From Hyphomicrobiales bacterium (GTDB lineage: Bacteria; Pseudomonadota; Alphaproteobacteria; Rhizobiales; Aestuariivirgaceae), in NCBI GenBank assembly GCA_016185245.1, contig JACPNZ010000042.1:124001-188000 (forward strand): a DNA stretch of 64,000 nt, read 5' to 3'. Every line of letters begins with the position of its first letter. Position 1 is the first letter of the stretch. The position numbers and the translations under genes are program-made. Positions 1 to 7,750 of this stretch are shown here, one piece after another. Under the pieces are notes generated by a model, which worked only from the letters and a program-made list of their open reading frames with translations, ran no database searches and was not told the DNA's origin.

Positions 1-1
1 C

Positions 2-1246
2 GATCACGAGGCGCTGGTCGAGAGCGATCGCTGCTACTTCTGTCACGATGCTCCCTGCATGCGAGCCTGCCCCACCTCCATCGATATTCCGATGTTTATC
101 CGCGAGATCGCCGCCGGCCACCCCAAGAGTGCCGCCCGGACGATCTTCGACCAGAACATCCTGGGCGGCATGTGCGCCAGGGTCTGCCCCACCGAAACCC
201 TGTGCGAGGAAGCCTGCGTACGCCAGGCGGCGGAAGGCAAGCCCGTCAAGATCGGGCAACTGCAGCGTTATGCCACCGACCTGCTGATGGCCGAACCGAA
301 GCACCCCTATGGCCGGGCCCGGAAGACCGGCAAGCGGGTGGCGGTTGTGGGAGCGGGGCCGGCCGGGCTTGCCTGCGCTCACCGTCTGGCCATGCACGGA
401 CACGAGGTCACCATCTTCGAAGCCCGCAAGAAACCCGGCGGCCTCAACGAATTCGGCATCGCCGCCTACAAGACGGTGGACGATTTTGCCCGCAAGGAAG
501 TGGACTTCGTGCTGGCGATCGGCGGCATTACCGTCGAACATGGCAAGATACTTGGGAAGAAGCTCAAGCTCGCCGACTTGCAGCGCGGCTATGACGCGGT
601 GTTCCTCGGCCTGGGCCTCGCCGGCGTCAATGCTCTGGGGGCGAAGAATGAGGACGTCGACGGTATCGAGGACGCCATTGGTTACATCGCCGAGCTGCGC
701 CAGGCCAGGGACCTTGGCAAATTGCCGATCGGCCGGCGCGTGCTGGTGATCGGCGGCGGCATGACGGCGATCGACATCGCCATCCAGTCCAAGCTTCTCG
801 GCGCCGAAGACGTGACCATCCTCTACCGCCGCGGTGCCGCTCAGATGAAGGCCAGCGCCTACGAACAGGAACTAGCCCAGACGCGAGGTGTCAAGATCAA
901 GCATTGGGTGATGCCGAAGAAGGTGCTGGTCAGGAAGGGCAAGGCCATTGGACTGGCTTGCGAATACACCCATGAGGTGAAGGGCAAGCTCGCCGGCACC
1001 GGCGAGACCTTCGATTTTCCTGCCGACATGATCTTCAAGGCCATTGGCCAGACCTATGTCGATGCAACCGGCGGAGTCTTGGCGCTGGAGGGCGGCCGCA
1101 TCCGGGTCGATGCCGAGCGGCGCAGCTCGGTCAAGGGAATTTGGGCGGGCGGCGACTGCGCGGCCGGCGGCAAGGACCTGACCGTCGCCGCCGTCGACGA
1201 CGGCCGCCGCGCTGCCGAATCGATCAACGCATACCTCAAGACGTGA
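2..1246 (+). CDS. preT: NAD-dependent dihydropyrimidine dehydrogenase, PreT subunit (5' partial)
   Basis: The reading frame is open from the first bases, so the true start lies outside the window. It opens in an N-terminal cysteine cluster (CYFC, CMRAC, then CARVCPTETLCEEAC) of the kind that binds Fe-S in PreT/GltD-type proteins. A first dinucleotide fold (VVGAGPAG, near base 345) is followed by a second (VIGGGMTAID, near base 745), the FAD/NAD(P)H layout of this family. With PreA it forms the complex that reduces uracil and thymine to dihydropyrimidines; PreT passes electrons from NADH. preA follows after 11 bp, so the two are almost certainly one transcript. Confidence 0.93.
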   Translation, partial: DHEALVESDRCYFCHDAPCMRACPTSIDIPMFIREIAAGHPKSAARTIFDQNILGGMCARVCPTETLCEEACVRQAAEGKPVKIGQLQRYATDLLMAEPKHPYGRARKTGKRVAVVGAGPAGLACAHRLAMHGHEVTIFEARKKPGGLNEFGIAAYKTVDDFARKEVDFVLAIGGITVEHGKILGKKLKLADLQRGYDAVFLGLGLAGVNALGAKNEDVDGIEDAIGYIAELRQARDLGKLPIGRRVLVIGGGMTAIDIAIQSKLLGAEDVTILYRRGAAQMKASAYEQELAQTRGVKIKHWVMPKKVLVRKGKAIGLACEYTHEVKGKLAGTGETFDFPADMIFKAIGQTYVDATGGVLALEGGRIRVDAERRSSVKGIWAGGDCAAGGKDLTVAAVDDGRRAAESINAYLKT

Positions 1247-1257
1247 GGAGACGATCC

Positions 1258-2568
1258 ATGGCTGACCTTCGCTCGAATTTCGCCGGCATCAAGTCGCCCA
1301 ACCCGTTCTGGCTGGCGTCGGCACCCCCCACCGACAAGGAATACAATGTGGTGCGCGCCTTCAAGGCCGGCTGGGGCGGTGTCGTCTGGAAGACCCTGGG
1401 CGAAGAAGGCCCGCCCATCGTAAATGTCAACGGGCCCCGCTACGGCGCCATCCACGGCGCCGACCGCAGGCTTCTCGGCCTCAACAACATCGAACTGATC
1501 ACCGACCGCGATCTCGAAATCAACCTGCGCGAAATCAAGAAGGTGAAGCGCGACTGGCCCGACCGGGCCATGGTCGTGTCCCTCATGGTGCCCTGCCAGG
1601 AGGAGCCCTGGCGGAAAATCCTCAAGCGCGTCGAGGAAACCGACGCCGATGCCGTCGAGCTGAATTTCGGCTGCCCCCATGGCATGAGCGAGCGCGGCAT
1701 GGGCGCCGCCGTCGGCCAGGTGCCTGAATACATCGAGATGGTGGCGCGCTGGTGCAAGCAGCACACCCGCATGCCGGTGATCGTCAAGCTGACGCCCAAC
1801 ATCACCAACATCCGCCATCCCGCCCAGGCGGCGAAACGCGGTGGCGCCGACGCGGTCTCCCTGATCAACACGGTCAACTCCATCGTCTCTATCGATCTCG
1901 ACAATTTCGCGCCCATGCCCACGATCGACGGCAAAGGTTCCCATGGTGGTTACTGTGGGCCCGCGGTGAAACCCATGGCGCTGCATATGGTGGCCGAAAT
2001 CGCCCGCGATGCCGAGACCAGAGGGCTACCGATCTCGGGCATCGGCGGCATCACCACCTGGCGCGATGCGGCGGAATTCGTGAGCCTCGGCTGCGGCACG
2101 GTGCAGGTGTGCACCGCCGCCATGACCTATGGCTTCCGCATTGTCGAGGAAATGAAGGCGGGTCTGGCGAACTGGATGGACGAAAAGGGTTGTGCCGGGA
2201 TCGAGGATTTCCGCGGCCGCGCCGTGCCCAATGTCACCGACTGGCAGTATCTCAACCTCAATTATGTGACCAAGGCGAAAATCGACCAGGATCTCTGCAT
2301 CAAATGCGGCCGCTGCTATGCCGCCTGCGAGGACACCTCGCACCAGGCGATCACGGCGGAGAAGGATGGCAAACGCCATTTTGAGGTCAACGACGCCGAA
2401 TGCGTGGCCTGCAACCTATGTGTAGAGGTCTGTCCGGTCGACAATTGCATCACCATGGTGCACTTGACCAACGGCGTCGATCCCCGGACCGGCCGGAAGA
2501 TCGACAGCCACTATGCCAACTGGACCACCCATCCCAACAACCCCATGGCCCTGAAGGCCGCGGAATAG
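1258..2568 (+). CDS. preA: NAD-dependent dihydropyrimidine dehydrogenase, PreA subunit
   Basis: A 436-aa protein with an N-terminal dihydroorotate-dehydrogenase-like FMN barrel (about residues 1-310; motifs NFGCPHGMSERGMG, KLTPNITN and GGYCGPAVKP). A C-terminal 2x[4Fe-4S] ferredoxin domain follows (CIKCGRCYAAC and CVACNLCVEVCP). It reduces the pyrimidine ring using electrons from PreT. The ATG at 1258 has GAGGAG just upstream and gives the usual N-terminus (MADLRSNFAGI). In the loop that carries the catalytic cysteine in mammalian dihydropyrimidine dehydrogenase, this protein reads GAAVGQ, so a valine sits where I would align that cysteine. The identification is nonetheless secure from overall similarity and from the preT neighbour. 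Confidence 0.95.
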   Translation: MADLRSNFAGIKSPNPFWLASAPPTDKEYNVVRAFKAGWGGVVWKTLGEEGPPIVNVNGPRYGAIHGADRRLLGLNNIELITDRDLEINLREIKKVKRDWPDRAMVVSLMVPCQEEPWRKILKRVEETDADAVELNFGCPHGMSERGMGAAVGQVPEYIEMVARWCKQHTRMPVIVKLTPNITNIRHPAQAAKRGGADAVSLINTVNSIVSIDLDNFAPMPTIDGKGSHGGYCGPAVKPMALHMVAEIARDAETRGLPISGIGGITTWRDAAEFVSLGCGTVQVCTAAMTYGFRIVEEMKAGLANWMDEKGCAGIEDFRGRAVPNVTDWQYLNLNYVTKAKIDQDLCIKCGRCYAACEDTSHQAITAEKDGKRHFEVNDAECVACNLCVEVCPVDNCITMVHLTNGVDPRTGRKIDSHYANWTTHPNNPMALKAAE

Positions 2569-2629
2569 CCATTCGCTGGATGCATACCGGGACGATCCGA
2601 CGCAGGCGGAATTGGCGCCGAATGACTAT

Positions 2630-2653
2630 CTCTTGCAATTGACGCTGCAAGAG
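2630..2653. promoter_or_regulatory. Inverted repeat in the leader of the fnrL-like gene
   Basis: CTCTTGCA (2630-2637) and TGCAAGAG (2646-2653) are perfect reverse complements separated by 8 bp. The right arm runs into the purine-rich ribosome-binding region (GAGGGGAAAG) of the gene starting at 2667. It could be a dyad operator or an RNA hairpin that masks the ribosome-binding site. It does not match the FNR consensus. Confidence 0.4.
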
Positions 2654-2666
2654 GGGAAAGTCAGCC

Positions 2667-3419
2667 ATGCACGGAGCTGCCTCCACGGGCCTGCCGGATG
2701 TCCTGCAGCGCTGCGACCACTGTCCGGTGCGCCATCAGGCGGTATGCGGAGCCATGGACGAGGTGCAAATCCGCAAGCTCTCGCAGATCGCCCATCGCAA
2801 GAGGATGGTACCCGGTCAGACCATCATCTCCGATGAGGAACCCGTCGATTTCTTCGCCAACGTGATCTCCGGCGCCATCAAGCTTACCAAGACCCTGCCC
2901 GACGGCCGCCAGCAGATCGTCGGCCTCCTGTTCGCGCCGGATTTCCTCGGTCGCGCCTACAGCAAGAGCAATCCCTATTCGGCCGAGGCGGCGACAGAGG
3001 TGGAAATCTGCTGTTTTCCCAACACCGCCTTCGAGCGTCTGGCAAGCGAGTTTCCGGGCCTGCAGCAACGCCTGTTCCAACACACCCTCGACGAGCTTGA
3101 CGCGGCCCGCGACTGGATGCTGCTCCTCGGCCGCAAGACCGCCGAGGAGAAGGTCGCGAGCTTCCTTCTGATGCTGGCAAGGCGCAGCCTGATGATCGGC
3201 TGCCAGCATACCGGCTCGGCAAGTGTTGCGAGCTTCGAGCTGCCGCTGACCCGGGCCGACATGGCCGACTATCTGGGCCTCACCATCGAAACCGTCAGCC
3301 GCCAGCTCACCCGGCTCAAGACCGCCAACGTCATCAAGCTCCACTCCAACCGGCTGATCGCCGTGCCCGACATTGACCGGCTGGCGACGGCGGCCGGGCA
3401 AGAGCTTGGGCACTATTGA
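2667..3419 (+). CDS. fnrL: Crp/Fnr-family oxygen-responsive regulator (FnrL type)
   Basis: A 250-aa protein with the Fnr layout. An N-terminal cluster C16-x2-C19-x7-C27, plus a further cysteine in the effector domain (C115/C116), would supply the four ligands of an O2-labile [4Fe-4S] cluster. A cyclic-nucleotide-binding-like beta-roll is followed by a C-terminal helix-turn-helix (about residues 205-236). Its recognition helix contains ETVSR, the E-x-x-S-R pattern known to read TTGAT half-sites. It lies directly upstream of a gene unit whose promoter region holds a perfect TTGAT-N4-ATCAA site, which fits direct control. FnrL rather than FixK is favoured by the N-terminal cysteines. Confidence 0.92.
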   Translation: MHGAASTGLPDVLQRCDHCPVRHQAVCGAMDEVQIRKLSQIAHRKRMVPGQTIISDEEPVDFFANVISGAIKLTKTLPDGRQQIVGLLFAPDFLGRAYSKSNPYSAEAATEVEICCFPNTAFERLASEFPGLQQRLFQHTLDELDAARDWMLLLGRKTAEEKVASFLLMLARRSLMIGCQHTGSASVASFELPLTRADMADYLGLTIETVSRQLTRLKTANVIKLHSNRLIAVPDIDRLATAAGQELGHY

Positions 3420-3429
3420 TCGGCATCAA
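3416..3429. promoter_or_regulatory. Perfect FNR/FixK box upstream of the stress-protein unit
   Basis: TTGATCGGCATCAA matches the full FNR consensus TTGAT-N4-ATCAA. It overlaps the stop codon of the Fnr-type gene and is centred 66 bp before the universal stress protein start. If it acts as a class II activator site at -41.5, transcription would begin near 3464, leaving a short leader before the start codon at 3489. Confidence 0.8.
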
Positions 3430-3451
3430 GGACCGGCCTGCCCGGATTGCC

Positions 3452-3457
3452 CATTGT
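3452..3457 (+). promoter_or_regulatory. Possible -10 element of the FNR-dependent promoter
   Basis: CATTGT lies where a -10 hexamer is expected if the FNR box is centred at -41.5. The placement is inferred from spacing; the match to TATAAT is weak, as is common at activated promoters. Confidence 0.3.
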
Positions 3458-3488
3458 TACGGCAGCGCGACAGTACTGGAGGATACCA

Positions 3489-4331
3489 ATGACCTACAAG
3501 ACCATTCTCGTCTCGCTGAACGAGATCGGACGGCTGTCGCAGGTAGTGGCGGCGGCGAGCGAACTGGGGCGAAGCATGGGGGCCCATATCTCCGGTCTGT
3601 ATGTGATACCGGCGGTCCAGGTCTATCCGTCGGTGGGTTTCGAGGCAGCACCCCAGGTCTTCGAGGGCAATCGAACCTTCTTCAAGGATAATGCCGCCAA
3701 GGTGCGCGAGGCTTTCGAGGTGGCGATGAAACGCGACGGGCTGAACTCCGACTTCCACGCAATCGACGCCCGCACACCCCTCATTGCCGACGAGGTGATT
3801 GCCTCGGGGCGGAGCGCCGATGCGATCCTCGTCTCGGCCACCAATCCCGACGAAGTGACCGGCGTCGAACGCGACTTCGTCGAGCAGGTGATCATGGGCG
3901 CCGGCCGGCCGGTCATCATCCTGCCGGCCAAGGGCGAAGTGAAGCTGCTGCTTTCCGACATCGTCGTCGGCTGGGATGGTGGCCGGGAAGCGGCCCGCGC
4001 CGCCTTTGACGCCCTGCCGTTGCTCAAGGCGGCCAAGACGGTGCGCATCGTCCGCGCCGATCCGCAAAAGGATCCAAGTCTGCGCGGGGCCGTCCCCGGC
4101 GCCGATCTCGCCGAGACGCTGGCCCGCCATGGCGTAAAATCGGAAACCCAGGGCTTCCCCACCGAGGGTTACGACGCCGGCCAAGCGCTGATGCGCTGTG
4201 CCGACGATTGTGGCGCCGGCCTCATCGTCATGGGGGCCTATGGCCACAGCCGCTTGACCGAATTCATCTTTGGCGGGGCAACGCGCTTCGTGCTGACCAG
4301 GCTCAATCGCCCGGTGCTGATGTCCCATTAG
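3489..4331 (+). CDS. Universal stress protein, tandem UspA domains
   Basis: A 280-aa cytoplasmic protein with two consecutive Usp folds. The first begins at YKTILVSLNE and the second near SDIVVGWDGG. The second ends in the ATP-binding type motif G-x2-G-x9-G-S/T (GAYGHSRLTEFIFGGAT). GGAGG lies 6 nt before the chosen ATG. It is the first gene after the FNR box, so it is probably induced under low oxygen, as tandem-domain Usp proteins are in related bacteria. The next gene starts 10 bp downstream. The exact ligand and role are unknown. Confidence 0.9.
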   Translation: MTYKTILVSLNEIGRLSQVVAAASELGRSMGAHISGLYVIPAVQVYPSVGFEAAPQVFEGNRTFFKDNAAKVREAFEVAMKRDGLNSDFHAIDARTPLIADEVIASGRSADAILVSATNPDEVTGVERDFVEQVIMGAGRPVIILPAKGEVKLLLSDIVVGWDGGREAARAAFDALPLLKAAKTVRIVRADPQKDPSLRGAVPGADLAETLARHGVKSETQGFPTEGYDAGQALMRCADDCGAGLIVMGAYGHSRLTEFIFGGATRFVLTRLNRPVLMSH

Positions 4332-4341
4332 GACCTCCCCC

Positions 4342-4707
4342 ATGCTCAAGAAAATCAGGCTTGAACTGGCGCGCGACCACGATTTCCCTGAAGGCTCCCG
4401 CGCCCACGGTTACGAGTTTGCCGCGCCTCTCGACGAACGCGGCCACATCGACGCCGGCGAATGGCACAAGCAGCGCGAGCACTGCCGGGTGCGCCGCTTC
4501 CGCCCGGGCGAAGCCGACGATATTGGTCACCTGGTGCGCCGGCCCGGCGGCTCCTGGGCCTTCCACTATGACATCGCCAGCGACGAGGAAGATGACGAGT
4601 CGGGCTACCGCTTCGCCGATCATGCCTTCCTTCCCGGGGAGTATGTCTCGGTAAAGGAAGAAGGCCAACTTCGCACTTTCAGGGTGGTGCGCGTACAGAA
4701 TATCTAG
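4342..4707 (+). CDS. Conserved hypothetical protein, 121 aa, in the FNR-controlled unit
   Basis: I do not recognise a named domain. The protein is soluble, charged and rich in acidic residues (a DEEDDE stretch near residue 80), with aromatic and beta-strand-like segments towards the C-terminus (FLPGEYVSVKE, LRTFRVVRV). It follows the universal stress protein by only 10 bp and precedes a small membrane protein, so the three genes probably form one FNR-dependent transcript. No signal peptide or membrane segment is visible. A role in microaerobic stress is inferred from position only. Confidence 0.75.
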   Translation: MLKKIRLELARDHDFPEGSRAHGYEFAAPLDERGHIDAGEWHKQREHCRVRRFRPGEADDIGHLVRRPGGSWAFHYDIASDEEDDESGYRFADHAFLPGEYVSVKEEGQLRTFRVVRVQNI

Positions 4708-4755
4708 GCTGCCGGCGCCTCTGCCGGCAACGCTGACAGGCGCATGGAGGCAGCC

Positions 4756-5121
4756 ATGGCTTACTCAAGGCAAATCGCCAGTCTGATGGAGCCGATGACG
4801 ATCACGCTCGGCGCCAGCGAAACGCTCAACTTCCACATCTGGGCAAGCAGCATTGCCGCCATCGTCTATCTCAACGGTACGCTGCTGCTGGCCGGCCTGG
4901 CTATTGTCCGCATTCATAACGTCTGGATCGCCGGGTGGCCAGTGCTGATTATACTTACCGGATGGATCCTTCTATTGGGCGGACTCTACCGGATGTTTGC
5001 ACCCGAAGCGCCACGGGCGGCAGAAGGCTGGGCTATCTATGCTTTGTTTGCCGTTCTCTTTGCGATCGGCTGCCTTTTGACCTTTCAGGCCTATCGCCCC
5101 GGGAAATCCGAGTCCGACTAA
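4756..5121 (+). CDS. Small inner-membrane protein, about three helices, in the FNR-controlled unit
   Basis: A 121-aa protein with three likely transmembrane segments (about residues 30-50, 55-77 and 90-112) joined by short loops. The C-terminus is polar (GKSESD). An in-frame ATG exists at 4744, but GGAGG at 4746-4750 lies 5 nt before the ATG at 4756, so the latter is preferred. The gap from the preceding gene (48 bp) contains a 7-bp hairpin (TGCCGGC/GCCGGCA, 4710-4729). It resembles small uncharacterised membrane proteins encoded beside stress genes. No function is assigned. Confidence 0.72.
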   Translation: MAYSRQIASLMEPMTITLGASETLNFHIWASSIAAIVYLNGTLLLAGLAIVRIHNVWIAGWPVLIILTGWILLLGGLYRMFAPEAPRAAEGWAIYALFAVLFAIGCLLTFQAYRPGKSESD

Positions 5122-5208
5122 GGTCGCAGCCGGCGCGTTTCTTCCTTGCCACCGGACAGTACTCCCGCTACCCATCGCGCCCGGCCCCAACTAACTCACG
5201 GAATTCCT

Positions 5209-6318
5209 ATGGCGTCCTACAATTTGTTCCTGCTTCCGGGCGACGGCATCGGCCCGGAAGTCATGACAGAAGTCGAGAATATCCTCGCCTGGTTCAGTGC
5301 CCAGGGAATCGCCAGATTCGAGATCGACCGCGGCCTGGTCGGCGGCTGCGCCTATGACGCCCATGGCAAGGCCATTTCGGAAGAACACATGGCCAGGGCC
5401 ATGACGGCGGACGCGGTGCTCTTCGGCGCCGTCGGCGGACCGCAGTGGGACAAGGTACCTTACGACGCCAGGCCCGAGGCGGGACTGTTGCGGCTCCGCA
5501 AGGATCTTGGCCTCTTCGCCAACCTGCGCCCCGCCCTGTGCTACCCGGCGCTGGCCGATGCCTCTTCGCTGAAGCGCGAAGTGGTTGAGGGCCTCGACAT
5601 TCTGATTGTCCGTGAACTGACGGGTGGCGTCTATTTTGGCGAACCCAAGACCATCACCGATCTTGGCAACGGCCAGAAGCGGGCGATCGACACCCAGGTC
5701 TATGACACCTACGAGATCGACCGCATCGCCAGGGTCGCCTTCGATCTTGCCCGTACCCGGCGCAAGAAAGTGTCTTCGGCCGAGAAGCGCAATGTGATGA
5801 AATCGGGCGTGCTGTGGCACGAAGTGGTGACTCGCATTCACCAGGAGAGCTACGCCGACGTGCAGCTCGAACATGTGCTGGCCGACAACTGTGCGATGCA
5901 GCTGGTGCGCTGGCCCAAGCAGTTCGACGTGATCGTCACCGACAATCTGTTCGGTGACGTCCTCTCCGACGTGGCGGCGATGTTGACCGGCTCCCTCGGC
6001 ATGCTGCCCTCTGCTTCGCTCGGCGCTCCCGACGGTAAGACCGGACGGCGCAAGGCGCTCTACGAACCGGTGCATGGCTCGGCTCCCGATATCGCCGGCA
6101 CGGGTGCTGCGAACCCGATCGCCATGATCGCCAGCTTCGGCATGGCGCTGCGCTATTCCTTCGATCTGGGCGACTGGGCCGACCGGATCGACCAGGCCAT
6201 TGCCATCGTCCTCGCCAAGGGTGTGCGAACCCGCGACATCGCCGGCGACCGCCCGGCCAATGCCAGCACCACGCAGATGGGCGCGGCCATTCTCGAAGAA
6301 TTGCGGGCGTTCGCCTGA
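5209..6318 (+). CDS. leuB: 3-isopropylmalate dehydrogenase
   Basis: A 369-aa member of the isocitrate/isopropylmalate dehydrogenase family, which oxidatively decarboxylates 3-isopropylmalate in leucine biosynthesis. Diagnostic features are the N-terminal [11 protein letters not shown], the substrate-binding [12 protein letters not shown], the metal-binding family signature [10 protein letters not shown] followed by [14 protein letters not shown], and the NAD-binding loop [15 protein letters not shown]. Length and start ([12 protein letters not shown]) are typical. It stands apart from other leucine genes, which is common in alphaproteobacteria. Confidence 0.95.
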   Translation: MASYNLFLLPGDGIGPEVMTEVENILAWFSAQGIARFEIDRGLVGGCAYDAHGKAISEEHMARAMTADAVLFGAVGGPQWDKVPYDARPEAGLLRLRKDLGLFANLRPALCYPALADASSLKREVVEGLDILIVRELTGGVYFGEPKTITDLGNGQKRAIDTQVYDTYEIDRIARVAFDLARTRRKKVSSAEKRNVMKSGVLWHEVVTRIHQESYADVQLEHVLADNCAMQLVRWPKQFDVIVTDNLFGDVLSDVAAMLTGSLGMLPSASLGAPDGKTGRRKALYEPVHGSAPDIAGTGAANPIAMIASFGMALRYSFDLGDWADRIDQAIAIVLAKGVRTRDIAGDRPANASTTQMGAAILEELRAFA

Positions 6319-6383
6319 CGATGGGTTGCCTTGGCAATGCGTAGCCATCACCATGCAGCCCCGGATCAAGAAGGGATGTTGCT

Positions 6384-6557
6384 ATGTCGATGGCCCCCAT
6401 AAGGACTGCGACGGCGAAGGCAAGCGAGGCCGAGATTTCGCCGTGCCATCGCATGATCTACTTGAAAATCAGATTGGCTGAGGTGCGCGCCGAGCTTGGC
6501 CGATTGGTCGAGGAACGAAAAGCCCTCCAAATCGCTCTTAGGGCCGAAAAGAACTAA
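6384..6557 (+). CDS. Small ORF, 57 aa, with an amphipathic C-terminal helix
   Basis: An ATG at 6384 is preceded by AAGAAGGG with 7-nt spacing. The 57-codon frame runs to TAA at 6555-6557. The N-terminal half is Ala/Thr-rich and the C-terminal half is helical and charged (RLAEVRAELGRLVEERKAL), suggesting a short coiled coil. It lies 65 bp after leuB and runs towards the end of the opposing glycosyltransferase gene. No family is recognised. The good ribosome-binding site and sensible composition argue for a real gene. Confidence 0.45.
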   Translation: MSMAPIRTATAKASEAEISPCHRMIYLKIRLAEVRAELGRLVEERKALQIALRAEKN

Positions 6558-6571
6558 CCGGATTCGGCATG

Positions 6572-7582
6572 CTATCGTATCCGCTGCGGTACTCTGTGCG
6601 GTCTATTGGCATGGGCCAGGGCGGCATCGAGCAACCGCAGGCAAATTCTGGCGCGCCGTCGCTGGCCCTTGCGCAAAAAGCGAAACATGGCCGCCGCATA
6701 GAGGCCGATCAGTCTCGATCTACCAACCTCGCCGCCTAGCAGGAACATTTGGGCCACATCATCGGCAACCGCCATCTGCCGGGAGAGGGCGGCAAGGAGC
6801 TCCCGCCGGTCAGCGAAAATCGCCGCCGAGGCCTGCCGATAGGCGCCGATTTGCGTGAGCCAGCCACGCTGCGCCCTTATCCAGCCAGGAGCCGGTGCTG
6901 CCCCCATGTAGTTGCCCTCATGCTGGCGGTAGTCGACCAGGGCCAAGTCGAGGTGCCTGACTGACCCGATCGCCGCCGCGGCACATGCCGCCACATGATC
7001 GTGCAGCATTACCGAGCCGATCTCGTCCATCAGGCGCAGCGCCAGTCGGGCCGTTTGCGGCGTGAGCATCGCTGTCATGCCGGTCACCGTATTGAGAAGC
7101 AGATGATCGAGGAGCGAGTTGCCTTCCTCGCGCCCTTCGTGACGGTGCAGCGACGAGTCCACCACCTGGCCGCCGGCTGCGAGGAGGCGGGCATCGCAAT
7201 GGACCAGACTTGCGCCGCTGCACTCCAGTTCGGCGAGCGACAGGCTGAGCTTTCGCGGTTGCCAGATATCATCCTGGTCGGCGAAGCAGTAGGCCCGGAG
7301 CGTCGGAGCCTCTGAATCGGCGAGAGCGGCACGGAGACCTTCGGCAAAGGTGCGGCGGATTCCGAGGCGGGCCGGATTCACCAGGATTTGCGCCTTGGCT
7401 ACCGCAAGCATTGCACGAATCGCCGCATCGCCTGCCTCGTCGCCGTCAATGACGGCGTGAAGATTCACCTTCACGTCCTCCTGTCCGACGATGCTATCGA
7501 GCTGCTCTCTCAGGTGCGCCGGATCCGGCTGGTGAACGGCGAGCACGACGGCAATCGGCGGCTTGCCGCGCGACATTTCCAT
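6572..7582 (-). CDS. Family 2 glycosyltransferase (rhamnosyltransferase-like)
   Basis: The frame shows a GT-A fold: an N-terminal IAVVLAVHQPD beta-strand, a DG/DE pair (HAVIDGDEAGD), and FADQDDIW, the D-x-D-containing motif typical of RgpF/rhamnosyltransferase-type GT2 enzymes. About 336 aa if it starts at 7582. The frame extends upstream to 7669, but the extra 29 residues do not look like the family and no ribosome-binding site is obvious for either start. It is convergent with the 57-aa ORF and divergent from the next glycosyltransferase. It probably adds a sugar to a surface glycan. Confidence 0.8.
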   Translation of the reverse strand: MEMSRGKPPIAVVLAVHQPDPAHLREQLDSIVGQEDVKVNLHAVIDGDEAGDAAIRAMLAVAKAQILVNPARLGIRRTFAEGLRAALADSEAPTLRAYCFADQDDIWQPRKLSLSLAELECSGASLVHCDARLLAAGGQVVDSSLHRHEGREEGNSLLDHLLLNTVTGMTAMLTPQTARLALRLMDEIGSVMLHDHVAACAAAAIGSVRHLDLALVDYRQHEGNYMGAAPAPGWIRAQRGWLTQIGAYRQASAAIFADRRELLAALSRQMAVADDVAQMFLLGGEVGRSRLIGLYAAAMFRFLRKGQRRRARICLRLLDAALAHANRPHRVPQRIR

Positions 7583-7750
7583 GGGTCCATGATGGCGGCA
7601 AAATCGTGCCGATTCAACAGTGCCTGGCCGACCCCCGGGAGCCGGCAAAGCCAAAATATCACTGGCCATGAGGTCAGCCAGGGGGCTAATTTACCGCACC
7701 GATTCGTCGGATCTCGATTTGCGTCAAGTCGGAGACTACGCCTTTCCACG

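Noticed and set aside
1054-1986. 310-codon minus-strand open frame across preT and preA
   Set aside because: It spans the junction of two well-conserved genes on the other strand and has no family features.
2640-2653. FNR box in front of the fnrL-type gene
   Set aside because: TTGACGCTGCAAGA matches only the left half-site; the right half does not read ATCAA.
5191-6369. 392-codon minus-strand open frame opposite leuB
   Set aside because: It is antisense to leuB, which has intact catalytic motifs throughout; no recognised domain.
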